Positions 44,691-53,477 of a stretch of DNA of 64,000 bases are shown here, in pieces (the stretch's first letter is position 1; each line of letters starts with the position of its first letter). The DNA is from Nonomuraea angiospora. Its GTDB lineage: Bacteria; Actinomycetota; Actinomycetes; Streptosporangiales; Streptosporangiaceae. The stretch lies in the NCBI RefSeq assembly GCF_014873145.1, contig NZ_JADBEK010000001.1, forward strand, positions 5,208,001-5,272,000, written 5' to 3'. The notes beneath the pieces were generated by a model, which did no database searches, was not told the origin of the DNA, and saw nothing but the letters and a program-made list of their open reading frames with translations. A program made the translations under genes and the position numbers.

Positions 44691-45459
44691 AGGCGCTCGT
44701 CTCCACGGTGACGGCCGGAATCAGCTCGTTGCGCAGTGCTTCCAGGAACGTGACGATCTCGGCGGCGACCGAGCGGTGCTGCAGGTCGTTGAGCACATCG
44801 TGGTGGGCGCCGCGCACGACGGTGAGCCGTGCCCTCGGCAGCGACTTGGCCGCCCGCGCGATCACGTCACGGTCCGCCAGCGGATCGGCGTCCCCGACCA
44901 GCAGCAGTTGCGGGATCTCGGCGGCGCTCTCGTATGCCGCGTCCAGCAGGCCCTGGGGCACGGCGCCGGCCAGCGCGCCGCGCTCCACGGCCGCGTCACC
45001 GGTCAGGACGCCGCGGTGCGTAGGGCAGTGGGTCCGGATGTCCAGCTCGTCCTCCCACTTGCCTGCGGCCCGCGAGCCCTGGCCGGGCAGGCCGGCGAGC
45101 ACGGCCGCCTGCGGCCACCAGGCCGTGGCGGAGAAGGGGCCGGCGAGCAGGGCGGCCAGCCCGGCGGCGCCCAGGTCGGAGCCCACCAGCACCAGCGGAC
45201 GCGGCAGCCCGTCCGGCGCCTCGGCCGCGATGCCGTCGACGGCCTCCGACAGCCGCCGGGCGAGGGCGTCCAGGAAGGGCGCGACGGCGGCCGGGTCAGC
45301 GGCCGGCAGGTCCACGACCCGCACCCGGTACGCGTCATAGGCGAGCCGCGAGCCGAAGCGCGCGTAGGTCGCGCGGGTCTCGCCGCGGCCCGGCACGACG
45401 ATGACCGTTCCTCTGGTCCGCAGCCCGTCGGGGGCGTGGTAGTCGCCGCTGTGCGTCAT
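44686..45459 (-). CDS. Alpha/beta hydrolase, last gene of the organosulfur-type operon
   Basis: A 257-residue alpha/beta hydrolase: oxyanion-hole strand TVIVVPGRGETRATYARFG, nucleophile position in LVLVGSDLGAAGL (Ser followed by Asp, G-S-D-L-G), acid in LLLVGDADPLADR, catalytic His in VVRGAHHDVLND. It starts one base after the stop of the second ATPase gene, so it belongs to the ABC-importer operon. A role in hydrolysing the imported compound (ester, amide or thioester) is inferred from position. Confidence 0.85.
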   Translation of the reverse strand: MTHSGDYHAPDGLRTRGTVIVVPGRGETRATYARFGSRLAYDAYRVRVVDLPAADPAAVAPFLDALARRLSEAVDGIAAEAPDGLPRPLVLVGSDLGAAGLAALLAGPFSATAWWPQAAVLAGLPGQGSRAAGKWEDELDIRTHCPTHRGVLTGDAAVERGALAGAVPQGLLDAAYESAAEIPQLLLVGDADPLADRDVIARAAKSLPRARLTVVRGAHHDVLNDLQHRSVAAEIVTFLEALRNELIPAVTVETSAW

Positions 45460-45460
45460 T

Positions 45461-46336
45461 TCATGCTCCAGTGATCTGAGGGTGGTCAGCGAAGGCGGTG
45501 GAGGTGAGGCCGCGCACCTCGTCGCGCAGGGCCCGCCGCAGTTCGGGGTCCGGCGGCTCCTCGTCCCGGATCGACGGCACGGACGTCACGAGCAGGCGGG
45601 TGTAGGGGTGCCGCGGGGCCAGGAAGATCTCCTCCGTGGTGCCCGTCTCCACCACCTGCCCGTGGTAGAGCACGACGACGCGGTCCGCCACGCCGCCGAG
45701 CGAGCCGAGGTCGTGCGTGATCAGCAGTACGCCGATGTCACGCGTCTCGCGCAGGCGCAGCAGGAGTTCGAGGATCGTGATGCGCGTCGAGGCGTCGAGG
45801 GCGCTGACCGGCTCGTCGCAGATCAGCAGCCGCGGGTCGACCGCGATCGCGCGCGCGATCGCGACCCGCTGCCGCTGGCCGCCTGAGAGCTCGCCGGGGT
45901 GCTTGAGCAGCAGGTCGGGCGGCAGAGAGACGAGCCGCGCGACGTTCTGCGCGGCCTCCCGCAACTCGGCGCGACCGTGCCCGCCGCGCACGACGAGACC
46001 CTCGACCAGCGTGTCGAGCACGGTGCGTTCGGGGTCGAGGCTGCGCAGCGGGTCCTGGAAGACGTACTGCACGGCGCCGCCGCGGCGGAACGCCCGCAGC
46101 GCACGGCCGCGCAGCCCGCCGACCTCGCGCCCGTCGATCGCGACGGTGCCGCTCTGCGCCTGCACCAGGCCGAGCACGGCGCGGGCGAGCGTGGTCTTCC
46201 CCGAGCCGGTCTCGCCGATCAGCCCGACGATCTCACCTGGCGCCACGGTGAGGTCGACGCCGTGCAGGATCTCCGTGCGCCTGCGGCCGCGGCCGAGTGC
46301 GACGTGCAGCTCGGAGACGTCGAGCAGCGCGGTCAT
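45461..46336 (-). CDS. Oligopeptide-type ABC transporter ATP-binding protein (second)
   Basis: A 291-residue nucleotide-binding protein: Walker A GETGSGKTT (about 40-48), Q loop in YVFQDPLRSLDP, signature LSGGQRQRVAIARA, Walker B LLICDEPVSALD, switch His in LLITHDLGSLGG. The C-terminal extension with HPYTRLLVTSVP is typical of DppF/OppF proteins. Its ATG overlaps the preceding ATPase stop by four bases. Confidence 0.95.
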   Translation of the reverse strand: MTALLDVSELHVALGRGRRRTEILHGVDLTVAPGEIVGLIGETGSGKTTLARAVLGLVQAQSGTVAIDGREVGGLRGRALRAFRRGGAVQYVFQDPLRSLDPERTVLDTLVEGLVVRGGHGRAELREAAQNVARLVSLPPDLLLKHPGELSGGQRQRVAIARAIAVDPRLLICDEPVSALDASTRITILELLLRLRETRDIGVLLITHDLGSLGGVADRVVVLYHGQVVETGTTEEIFLAPRHPYTRLLVTSVPSIRDEEPPDPELRRALRDEVRGLTSTAFADHPQITGA

Positions 46337-47205
46337 CGCCGGCTCCGCTGTTCGCGCGCCCGGTCGATCCCGAAGCGCTCGTGGTTCTCGATCAGTTCAC
46401 GCGTGTACGGATGACGCGGCGCGCGCAGCACCCGCCGGGTAGGCCCCGCCTCGACGATGCCGCCGTCGCGGAACACGTGGACCGTGTCGCACATCTGCGA
46501 GATCACGGCCAGGTCATGGGAGACGACGATGAGGGTGAGCCCCCTGTCGCGGCGCAGTTCGGACAGCAGTTCCAGCACCTCGGCCTGCACGGTCACGTCG
46601 AGAGCCGTGGTCGCCTCGTCGGCGATCAGCAGCTCGGGGTCGGCGGTGATCGACATCGCGATCAGCACCCGCTGCAGCATCCCGCCCGACAGCTCGAAGG
46701 GATACTGCGAGTAGACGTGCTCGGGCCGGCGCAGCCCCATGGCGTGCAGCAGCTCGACGGCCCGCGATCGCGCCGCCCGGCGGGCCAGCCCGACCTTGAC
46801 GCGGAGCACCTCGGCGAGCTGCGCCCCGACGGTGATCGACGGGTTCAGGTACGAGGCGGGGTCCTGGAACACCGCCGCGAGATCGGTGCCGCGCAGGCGC
46901 GCCCTCTCGGAGGCCGGCAACGCGGTCAGCTCCACGCCCCTCAGGTCGATCTCGCCCCCGGTGACCTGGACGCCGGCGGGCAGCAGCCCCAGGACGGCAC
47001 GGCAGGTCAGTGTCTTGCCGCTGCCGGACTCGCCGACCAGCCCGACGGCCGAGCCGCGGGGGACGTCGAGATCCACGCCGTGCACGACCTCGGAGCCGTC
47101 GGCGACGCTCACGCGCAGCCCGCGTACGGACAGCAGCGTCTCCCGGCCGGGCTCGCCCGCGGCATCCGTGCGAACCGCCGTCGCGGAGTCAGGTGAGACG
47201 GACAC
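46333..47205 (-). CDS. Oligopeptide-type ABC transporter ATP-binding protein (first)
   Basis: A 290-residue nucleotide-binding protein, DppD/OppD-like: Walker A GESGSGKTL, Q loop AVFQDPASYLNP, signature LSGGMLQRVLIAMS, Walker B LLIADEATTALD, switch His in IVVSHDLAVISQ, and the C-terminal HPYTRELIENHE. It overlaps the permease gene in front by 17 bases and the second ATPase gene by four. Together they form the two-ATPase motor of a Dpp-type importer. Confidence 0.95.
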   Translation of the reverse strand: MSVSPDSATAVRTDAAGEPGRETLLSVRGLRVSVADGSEVVHGVDLDVPRGSAVGLVGESGSGKTLTCRAVLGLLPAGVQVTGGEIDLRGVELTALPASERARLRGTDLAAVFQDPASYLNPSITVGAQLAEVLRVKVGLARRAARSRAVELLHAMGLRRPEHVYSQYPFELSGGMLQRVLIAMSITADPELLIADEATTALDVTVQAEVLELLSELRRDRGLTLIVVSHDLAVISQMCDTVHVFRDGGIVEAGPTRRVLRAPRHPYTRELIENHERFGIDRAREQRSRR

Positions 47206-48055
47206 GGCGCGCTCCTCTTCTCATCAGCGTTCGTGCCCGCCCGCGATCGCCGCCGGTGTCCCTGATCGCGTCGGCGAGCAGGTTGAGTGCGCCGACGGTC
47301 GCCATGATGAACAGGGAGGGGAACACCGGCCCGTACGGCCTCTGCGTCAGGTAGCCGAGGTCACTCGCGACGATGCCGCCCCAGGTGGGCTCGGGCGGCA
47401 CGACGCCGATGCCGAGGAAGGTCAGCGACGAGACGATCAGGAGGCCGCCGGCGGTGGCGTTCGCGGTGGTCACGACGAGCGTCGGCAGGATCTTCGACCA
47501 CACGTGCGTCCGCAGCACCCGCCACGTCGAGGCCCCGAACAGCTGCGCGGCGGTCACGTACTGCGCGTTCGCGTGGCTGAGGGCGGCGGCCCGGGTGATG
47601 CGGTAGAACGACGGCGCGAGCAGGATGCCGACGGCGATCATCGCCTGGTGGACGGCGTTGCCGAGCAGCGCGGCCACCGCGATGGCGAAGATCAGGAAGG
47701 GCAGCGCGATGAGCCCGTCCATGACCCGCAGGGTGATCCACTCGTAGACGCGCCCGAGGTACACGGAGGTGATGCCGGGCACGACGCCGATGACGAGACC
47801 GATGCCGACGGCCTCGAAGGCGGTGAGCACCGACCGCGGTGCGCCGGCCAGGACCCGGCTCAGCACGTCGCGGCCGAGATAGTCGGTGCCGAACCAGTGC
47901 GCCGCGCCCGGCGGCCGGAGGATGTCGGCGCTGTTCTTCAGCGGGTCGTACGGCGCGAGGAAGGGGCCGACCACCGCGAGGAGGAGCACGGCCGCCAGCA
48001 CGATCGCCGCGACGGCGCCCGCCCGGGTGCGCAGGGCGCCGGTGATGGTCCTCAT
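47189..48055 (-). CDS. ABC transporter permease, DppC-like
   Basis: A 288-residue membrane protein with about six helices. The N terminus has the DppC-type LAPYDPLKNSADILRPPGAAHWFGTDYLGRDVLSRVL (here in part), and the EAA-type loop reads AAQLFGASTWRVLRTHVWSKI. ATG 48055 overlaps the stop of the DppB-like gene as ATGA. It pairs with the upstream permease to form the channel. Confidence 0.93.
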   Translation of the reverse strand: MRTITGALRTRAGAVAAIVLAAVLLLAVVGPFLAPYDPLKNSADILRPPGAAHWFGTDYLGRDVLSRVLAGAPRSVLTAFEAVGIGLVIGVVPGITSVYLGRVYEWITLRVMDGLIALPFLIFAIAVAALLGNAVHQAMIAVGILLAPSFYRITRAAALSHANAQYVTAAQLFGASTWRVLRTHVWSKILPTLVVTTANATAGGLLIVSSLTFLGIGVVPPEPTWGGIVASDLGYLTQRPYGPVFPSLFIMATVGALNLLADAIRDTGGDRGRARTLMRRGARRVRLT

Positions 48056-49101
48056 ATCTCCCTCCGGGCGGCGGGGCGCAGCTTGACCAGCAGGACGTTG
48101 ACGAGCGCGGACGAGATCAGCACGACGCCGATCGTCACGAGCAGGGCTCCTTGCACGACGGGCACGTCTCCCCCGAGCGCCGCGGTCTTGGTGAGCTCGC
48201 CGATGCCCGGCAGCGCGAACACGGTCTCGACGATGACGGCTCCGCCGATGAGCCGTGGCACATGCATGCCGAGCACGGCGACCGCGGGGCCGGCGCCGTT
48301 GCGGAGCGCGTGGACGAGAACGATGCGCCACCCCGGCAGGCCCCGTACCTGCGCCCCCACGATGTAGTTCTCGTGCAGCGTGTCGGCCAGCCCGGTCCGC
48401 AACTGGCGGGCGACGTCCGCCGCGGCGTCCAGGCTCAGCGACACGCTCGGCAGCAGGAGGAAGCTCGCCCAGGTCAACAGCCCGGCGGACGGGGGCACCC
48501 AGCCGCCCGAGGGCAGCACCGGCACGAGCAGCGAGAACACCGTGATGAGGGCGATCGCGGCGACGAATCCGGGGACGGTCGCCAGCACGGAGGTGACGAC
48601 CGTGACGGTGCGGTCCAGCCAGCCGCCCTGCCTGACGGCGGCGAGGATGCCGAAGACGCCACCGAGCACGACGGCGATGAGCAGTGCCCCGGCGGCCACG
48701 GACAAGCTCACCGGCAACCGCTCGGCGATGCTCTGCGCCACGGGGATCTTCGTGAACCATGAGGAGCCGAGGTCGCCGTGCAGGGCGTCCCACAGCCACA
48801 GCACGTAGCGCAGCAGCAGCGGCCGGTCGAGCCCGAAGACCTCGCGCATCCTCGCCACGTCGGCGGGAGTGGCGGAGTCGCCGAGCACGACCGAAGCGGG
48901 GTCCTGGTCCGTCAGCCCTCCGAGCATGAAGGTGATGAAGGTCGAGACGAGCAGCACGGGGACCGCGATCAGCAGGGCCCGGCCGAGGGCGGCGGCGGTC
49001 CGTACGAGGGCTGTCAGCACGGGCCCGGACGAGGCGGAGCCCGCTGCCGTGGTGGTGCCTGCCACCCGGCCGGCCGCGTCACGCAGGTTCAACGTGGTCA
49101 C
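48052..49101 (-). CDS. ABC transporter permease, DppB-like
   Basis: A 349-residue permease of the DppB type with about six helices and a long N-terminal extension. Typical features are TFITFMLGGLTDQDPASVVLG, LDRPLLLRYVLWLWDALHGDLGSSW and the EAA loop with YIVGAQVRGLPGWRIVLVHALRN. It overlaps the binding-protein gene by four bases upstream and the DppC-like gene by four downstream. Confidence 0.94.
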   Translation of the reverse strand: MTTLNLRDAAGRVAGTTTAAGSASSGPVLTALVRTAAALGRALLIAVPVLLVSTFITFMLGGLTDQDPASVVLGDSATPADVARMREVFGLDRPLLLRYVLWLWDALHGDLGSSWFTKIPVAQSIAERLPVSLSVAAGALLIAVVLGGVFGILAAVRQGGWLDRTVTVVTSVLATVPGFVAAIALITVFSLLVPVLPSGGWVPPSAGLLTWASFLLLPSVSLSLDAAADVARQLRTGLADTLHENYIVGAQVRGLPGWRIVLVHALRNGAGPAVAVLGMHVPRLIGGAVIVETVFALPGIGELTKTAALGGDVPVVQGALLVTIGVVLISSALVNVLLVKLRPAARREI

Positions 49102-50633
49102 TTGTCTACCCAGACGCCCTCGAAGCGCTGGATGTCCACCCAGTTCTGCAGGCCGTGCACCTTGGGGCTGTGCGCCGCGAAGCGCGTCACCGTGAACAGG
49201 AACACGTTCGGCATGTTCGTCACCGCGATCTTGGTGGCGTCCTGGATCGCCGCCGGGTAGGCGGGATCGGTCAGGGGGTACCCGCTCGTCTTCGCGACCG
49301 CCGCGGGCAGCGCCGCGGGGCTGGTCTTGCCGAGGTTCATCAGCCCCTGCGGTCCGAACAGCACCTGAAGCGCCTGCACCGGCGACTGGCGGGCGTTGAA
49401 CTGGTCGAGCACGAACGGGTACCTGCGCGTGATGTAGTTGTTGACGCCCGGCGTCTGAACGGTGAGCGTCGTGCGGATGCCGGCGGCGTTCAGCTGCTGC
49501 TGGATCAGTTCACCGACCGGGTCATCCGCTTTGCCCAGCGCGAGCTGGACATCGACGCCGTCCGGGTATCCCGCCTCGGCCAGCAGCCGCTTCGCCTTGG
49601 CCACGTCGTGCGGGTAGAGGTTGTCGAGCTCCGGGTTGTGGGCGACGTAGCCCTTGGGGAACGGCTGCCAGACCGGCTGGCCGTACCCGAAGTTGGCCGT
49701 TTCGACCAGCGCCTGCCGGTCGATCGCCGTACTGATCGCCTGGACGACCTTGGGGTTGTCGAACGGCTTCACGGTGTTGTTCACGTCGAGGACGCGGACC
49801 GGCAGCACATCGGTCGTCTCGACCGGAAATCCGGCGGCCTTGACCCCGCTGACCTGTGATGCGGTGAGGTCGGCGATGTCGTACTGACCGGACTGGAGGC
49901 CCGCGACGGCGACGGACGGGTCAGGCGTCGGCTTGAGGACGAAGTTCGTGACGAGGATCTTGTCCGCGTTCCAGAAGCTCGGGTTCTTCACCAGCGTCGC
50001 CTGCGAGCCGGGCACATAACTCTTCAGGATGAAAGGTCCGGCGCCGACCGGCTGGGTGGCCAGCTTCGTGGCGTCCTTCGCCGCCGCCGGGCTGACGATC
50101 TGGCCGGTCTTGCCTGACAGCAGCAACGGGATCTGATAGTCCACCTGGGCGAGATGCAGCGTCACGTCGGTGGCGCTGTCGGCGGTGACGCTCTCGACGG
50201 TGGCCAGCTGCGGCGCGATCGTCGACTCCTTCGCGGTCTTGCCGCGCTCCAGGCTCGCCTTGACGGCGGCCGCGTCGAGCTTCGTGCCGTCGGAGAAGGT
50301 CAGACCCGGCCGCAGGTGGAAGGTGACCGAGCGGCCGTCCTTGGCGTACGTCCACGACCGCGCGAGGCCGGGCTGGGCCTCGCCCTTGGCGTTCACCTCG
50401 GTGACCCCCTCATAGACGAGAGTCAGCGCGTGGACGTCGTTGCCGACCGCGGAGGTCACCGGGTCCCAGGTCGACGGCAGCGACCATCCCCAGGTCAGGG
50501 TGTCGCCGCGCTGGCCGGCGGAGGACACGGCGACGCCGTCGCTGACGGATGCCCGGGAGGCGCAGCCTGCGAGCACGAGCGCCACCACGCCGGCGATGCC
50601 GGCGGCCTTGAAGGCCTTTCCCACGCTCATCAC
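49098..50633 (-). CDS. ABC transporter substrate-binding lipoprotein (family 5)
   Basis: A 511-residue extracytoplasmic solute receptor. The signal ends in LAGC with lipidated C24. The mature part has the peptide/nickel-binding family 5 pattern: TLTWGWSLPSTWDPVTS, ALTLVYEGVTEVN, VTFHLRPGLTFSDGTKLDAAAVK and the C-terminal TKIAVTNMPNVFLFTVTRF. It sits between the monooxygenase and the permeases with four-base overlaps on both sides. The ligand is not determined by sequence; given the partners an organosulfur compound is more likely than a peptide. Confidence 0.94.
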   Translation of the reverse strand: MMSVGKAFKAAGIAGVVALVLAGCASRASVSDGVAVSSAGQRGDTLTWGWSLPSTWDPVTSAVGNDVHALTLVYEGVTEVNAKGEAQPGLARSWTYAKDGRSVTFHLRPGLTFSDGTKLDAAAVKASLERGKTAKESTIAPQLATVESVTADSATDVTLHLAQVDYQIPLLLSGKTGQIVSPAAAKDATKLATQPVGAGPFILKSYVPGSQATLVKNPSFWNADKILVTNFVLKPTPDPSVAVAGLQSGQYDIADLTASQVSGVKAAGFPVETTDVLPVRVLDVNNTVKPFDNPKVVQAISTAIDRQALVETANFGYGQPVWQPFPKGYVAHNPELDNLYPHDVAKAKRLLAEAGYPDGVDVQLALGKADDPVGELIQQQLNAAGIRTTLTVQTPGVNNYITRRYPFVLDQFNARQSPVQALQVLFGPQGLMNLGKTSPAALPAAVAKTSGYPLTDPAYPAAIQDATKIAVTNMPNVFLFTVTRFAAHSPKVHGLQNWVDIQRFEGVWVDK

Positions 50634-51733
50634 CTCGGCCCCGCGGCGATGAGGGCTTCCTGGCGGGCGGCCGCGCCGGCGCGCAGCAGCGGGACGAGCT
50701 CCTTGCCCCAGTCGCGCACGTCCTGCAGCGGGTCGAAGCCGCGGATCAGGAAGTTGCGGATGCCGAGGTCGTAGTACTTCAGCAGGGCGCCGACGACCTG
50801 CTGGGGCGTGCCGACCAGAGCGGTGGAGTTGCCGCCGCCGTCGGTCAGCTGAGTGACGCCGAACCAGAGCCGCTCATCGTGCACGAGCTTCTCGTCCGCC
50901 TCGTCCTTCAGCCGCTTCGCACCGACGGCGCTGTTCTCGCCGCGCCCGATCCGCCACGTCCCACCACCGTTCTGGGCGAGGTTGTCCTCGAAGGCGCGGC
51001 GGATAGCGTCGGCCTTCTCCCAGGCCGCGTCCTCCGTTTCGGCCACGATCGGGCGTACGGACAGGGAGAAGCCGATCTGGCGGCCGTGCTGCGCGGCCTC
51101 GGCGCGGATCAGTTCGATGCGGTCGCGCGTCTGCGCCAAGGGCTCACCCCACAGGGCGTAGACATCGGCCCAGCGGCCGCCCACCCGGATCGCGTCGTCG
51201 GACTGCCCGCCGAAGAAGATCGGCACCTGCCCATGAGGCTTGACCGAGCTGAACGCGCCCTCGAAGCGGTAGAACTCTCCCTCGTGGTCGAAGGGCTCGT
51301 CGGAGGTGAGGGTGCGCCTCAGTACGTCGATGAACTCCGCGGTGCGCCGGTAGCGCGCCTCCTTGCTCTCGAAATCTCCGTCGCGCCGCTGGTCGGCGTC
51401 GCTGCCGCCGGTGATGTGGTGGATCGCGACACGGCCCGCGCCGGTGAGGTTGTCCAGCGTCGCCAGCTTCCGCGCGGTCAGGGTGGGCTGGATGAATCCG
51501 GGCCGCTGGGCGATGAGCACTCCCAGGCGCTCGGTGTTGTAGAGCACGTGGGCGGCTGCGGCGAAGCCTTCGGGCGAACTGGCGCTGTGGGCGACGAGCG
51601 CGCGGTCGAAACCGGCCTCCTCGTGAGCGCGGGCGAAGTCGGCAAGGTAGCCGGGATCGACGACCGGCCCCCGCCAACCGGCGCTTTCCGAGCCGTAGGC
51701 GGTCGAAACCATCCCCAGGATCTGGATCGACAA
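50630..51733 (-). CDS. SsuD-like FMN-dependent monooxygenase (LLM class)
   Basis: A 367-residue bacterial-luciferase-like enzyme. SsuD-type features: ESAGWRGPVVDPGYLADFARAHEEAGFDRALV at the start, HHITGGSDADQRRDGDF near 130, RYRRTAEFIDVLRR, VPIFFGGQSDDAIRVGGRWADVYALWGEPL near 190-222, and a C-terminal GTPQQVVGALLKYYDLGIRNF. SsuD enzymes use FMNH2 from a separate reductase and O2 to cut C-S bonds of sulfonates. It starts with TTG 51733 after GAAAGG. As first gene of a seven-gene overlapping operon with a Dpp-type importer, it is the key enzyme. No flavin reductase is in the cluster. Confidence 0.93.
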   Translation of the reverse strand: MSIQILGMVSTAYGSESAGWRGPVVDPGYLADFARAHEEAGFDRALVAHSASSPEGFAAAAHVLYNTERLGVLIAQRPGFIQPTLTARKLATLDNLTGAGRVAIHHITGGSDADQRRDGDFESKEARYRRTAEFIDVLRRTLTSDEPFDHEGEFYRFEGAFSSVKPHGQVPIFFGGQSDDAIRVGGRWADVYALWGEPLAQTRDRIELIRAEAAQHGRQIGFSLSVRPIVAETEDAAWEKADAIRRAFEDNLAQNGGGTWRIGRGENSAVGAKRLKDEADEKLVHDERLWFGVTQLTDGGGNSTALVGTPQQVVGALLKYYDLGIRNFLIRGFDPLQDVRDWGKELVPLLRAGAAARQEALIAAGPR

Positions 51734-52057
51734 GGTGCGAACCTTTCAAACGTGTGGACTGAGCCGTCCGGAACGGCGAGCTTGATGGGTCAGTGGGCTG
51801 ATGCCGCTTTCAGGAGGGCGCGGAGGGCACACCGCCGACGACGGTGACGGCCAGATCAGCAAGGGAGTACGGCGCGACGGTGTGGGCGTCACTTCGCTAT
51901 CGGCATCGGGTCCGGATCGCGCCGGCTGACTGGTTCACACTGGTTAGCCTGCGGCGTTGCCCGCCGGACTGTCCAACGACGCTTTCTAATCACGACCCAT
52001 CACGTCACGCGATAAATACCCTTACAGCAGGTAGGAATAATAGGTATACTTCCGGGC
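51734..52057. other. Divergent regulatory region between the SsuD-like operon and the LysR gene
   Basis: This 324-base region holds no gene. Near the LysR side it is AT-rich (51980-52050), with ACGTCACGCGATAAATA-like segments that could be LysR binding sites (T-N11-A type), and the LysR promoter described separately. Near the operon side no riboswitch was recognised. Confidence 0.5.
52022..52050 (+). promoter_or_regulatory. Promoter of the LysR-cupin-rhodanese operon
   Basis: TTACAG (52022-52027), 17 bases, TATACT (52045-52050). The start codon is at 52058, seven to eight bases after the -10 box, so transcription would begin at or next to the ATG and the mRNA would be leaderless, a common form in actinomycetes. 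Confidence 0.55.
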
Positions 52058-52957
52058 ATGAACCGTACGCTGGACATCGCTCCGTTGCGCAGCTTCGTCG
52101 CTGTCGCCGACGCCGGCGGCTTCCAGCGCGCCGCCGATGCCCTGCATCTCAGCCAGGGGGCGGTGAGCCAGCACGTCCGCCGGCTGGAGTCCGCGATCGG
52201 CCGCCCGCTGGTGGAGCGGCGCGGTCGCGGTTCCCGGTTCACCGCCGACGGCGAGAAGCTGCTGAGCCTGGCGCGAGGCATCCTGGCGCTTCATGACGAG
52301 GGACTGCGGAGCTTCGGCGACGAGGCCCGCGGGCCGATCGTCATCGGCTCGACCGAGCATGCGGCGGCCCAGTTGCTGCCGCATCTGGCGACCACCCTCG
52401 ACGGGTCGGCACCCCGCTACGGCGTCAAGTTCAGGATCGACCGCGGGACCAAACTTCGCGAGAGCTTCGCGACCGGACGCATCGATCTGGCCCTGCTCAT
52501 CGGCCCCGCCGACGACCCGCGCGCCACGCCGGTCGGCGACCTGGCCCTCACCTGGTACTCCGCTCCCGGATGGACGCGACCGAGGCGGGGCGATCCGCTC
52601 CCTGTCGTCGCCTTCGACAATCCCTGCGCACTTCGCGATCGTGCCCTCGCGACCCTGTCGCACCACTCGATCCCGGTCGCCATCGCCGCGGAGGCCAACC
52701 AACTGGCCGGCGTGCAGGCCGCCGTCAGCGCCGGTGCGGGCGTGGCGCTGCTGGCGACCCTCGGACAGACCCCGGAGGGCCTCGTGCCCCGCGACGATCT
52801 GCCGAGGCCGAAGCCTCTGCCGCTGGCGCTGTGGACTCGTCAGGGTGTCGCGCCGGCGGTCGCCGAGCGCGCGTCGGATGCGCTGCGCCGCCTTCTGACG
52901 ACCCCGGTCCTGACCGAGGTGCCACCGCACGACTTCGTCCTCGCCAAAGGAGCCTGA
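52058..52957 (+). CDS. LysR-family regulator
   Basis: A 299-residue LysR regulator. The winged helix-turn-helix is at residues about 5-65 (LRSFVAVADAGGFQRAADAL, LSQGAVSQHVRRLESAIGRPLVERRG). The co-inducer domain covers about 90-295 (PIVIGSTEHAAAQLLPHL, PVVAFDNPCALRD). LysR proteins usually activate a divergent operon with a pathway intermediate; here that is the monooxygenase/ABC operon. Its stop overlaps the cupin start (TGATG), making it the first gene of its own operon. Confidence 0.95.
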   Translation: MNRTLDIAPLRSFVAVADAGGFQRAADALHLSQGAVSQHVRRLESAIGRPLVERRGRGSRFTADGEKLLSLARGILALHDEGLRSFGDEARGPIVIGSTEHAAAQLLPHLATTLDGSAPRYGVKFRIDRGTKLRESFATGRIDLALLIGPADDPRATPVGDLALTWYSAPGWTRPRRGDPLPVVAFDNPCALRDRALATLSHHSIPVAIAAEANQLAGVQAAVSAGAGVALLATLGQTPEGLVPRDDLPRPKPLPLALWTRQGVAPAVAERASDALRRLLTTPVLTEVPPHDFVLAKGA

Positions 52958-53469
52958 TGCCTGTCCAGCCGTCCGACGCAACCGGCGGGGGCCTTGCACG
53001 CACGCCCAGCGGCGTCCTCGTGCCCGCCGGCATCGACCCGTTCCATCGGACCCTGCACCATGTCGCCCCGAGCGGCCTGATCGGCCAGACCTCGCAGACC
53101 TCGGGGATGAAGCGGCTCGAGGCCATCAGCGGCAAGACGGTCGGTGCCGAGAACCTCTGGATGGGCCAGACCCACGTCGCCGCGTCAACGGCGTCGGGCA
53201 ACCACCACCACGGGGCATCCGAGACCGCGATCTACGTCGTGTCCGGGCATCCCGCCTTCGTGTTCCTGGACGTGGAGGGCGACGAACCGGTGGAACACCG
53301 GATCCAGACCAGCCCCGGCGACTACATCTTCGTGCCGCCGTTCGTCCCGCACCGCGAGGAGAACCCCGACCCGGAGACCGAAGCCGTCGTCGTCATCGCC
53401 CGCACGACCCAGGAAGCGATAGTCGTGAACCTCGACGGGCTCGACTGGTCCGAAGTCAGGATCCGCTGA
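52957..53469 (+). CDS. Cupin-domain protein
   Basis: A 170-residue cupin. Metal-binding motif 1 is ASGNHHHGASETAIYVVSG (three His, Glu), motif 2 GDYIFVPPFVPHREENPD. A 50-residue N-terminal part precedes the barrel. It overlaps the LysR gene by one base and lies eight bases before the rhodanese gene. Cupin thiol dioxygenases oxidise cysteine-like thiols to sulfinates, which would suit a sulfur pathway, but the motif does not prove that activity. Confidence 0.88.
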   Translation: MPVQPSDATGGGLARTPSGVLVPAGIDPFHRTLHHVAPSGLIGQTSQTSGMKRLEAISGKTVGAENLWMGQTHVAASTASGNHHHGASETAIYVVSGHPAFVFLDVEGDEPVEHRIQTSPGDYIFVPPFVPHREENPDPETEAVVVIARTTQEAIVVNLDGLDWSEVRIR

Positions 53470-53477
53470 GCCGGCCG

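Noticed and set aside
47205..48367. Long plus-strand frames opposite the ABC transporter genes
   Set aside because: They are antisense to clear permease and ATPase genes and have biased composition.
51734..51850. SAM- or cysteine-type riboswitch upstream of the SsuD-like operon
   Set aside because: No recognised aptamer core or consistent helices were found by eye.
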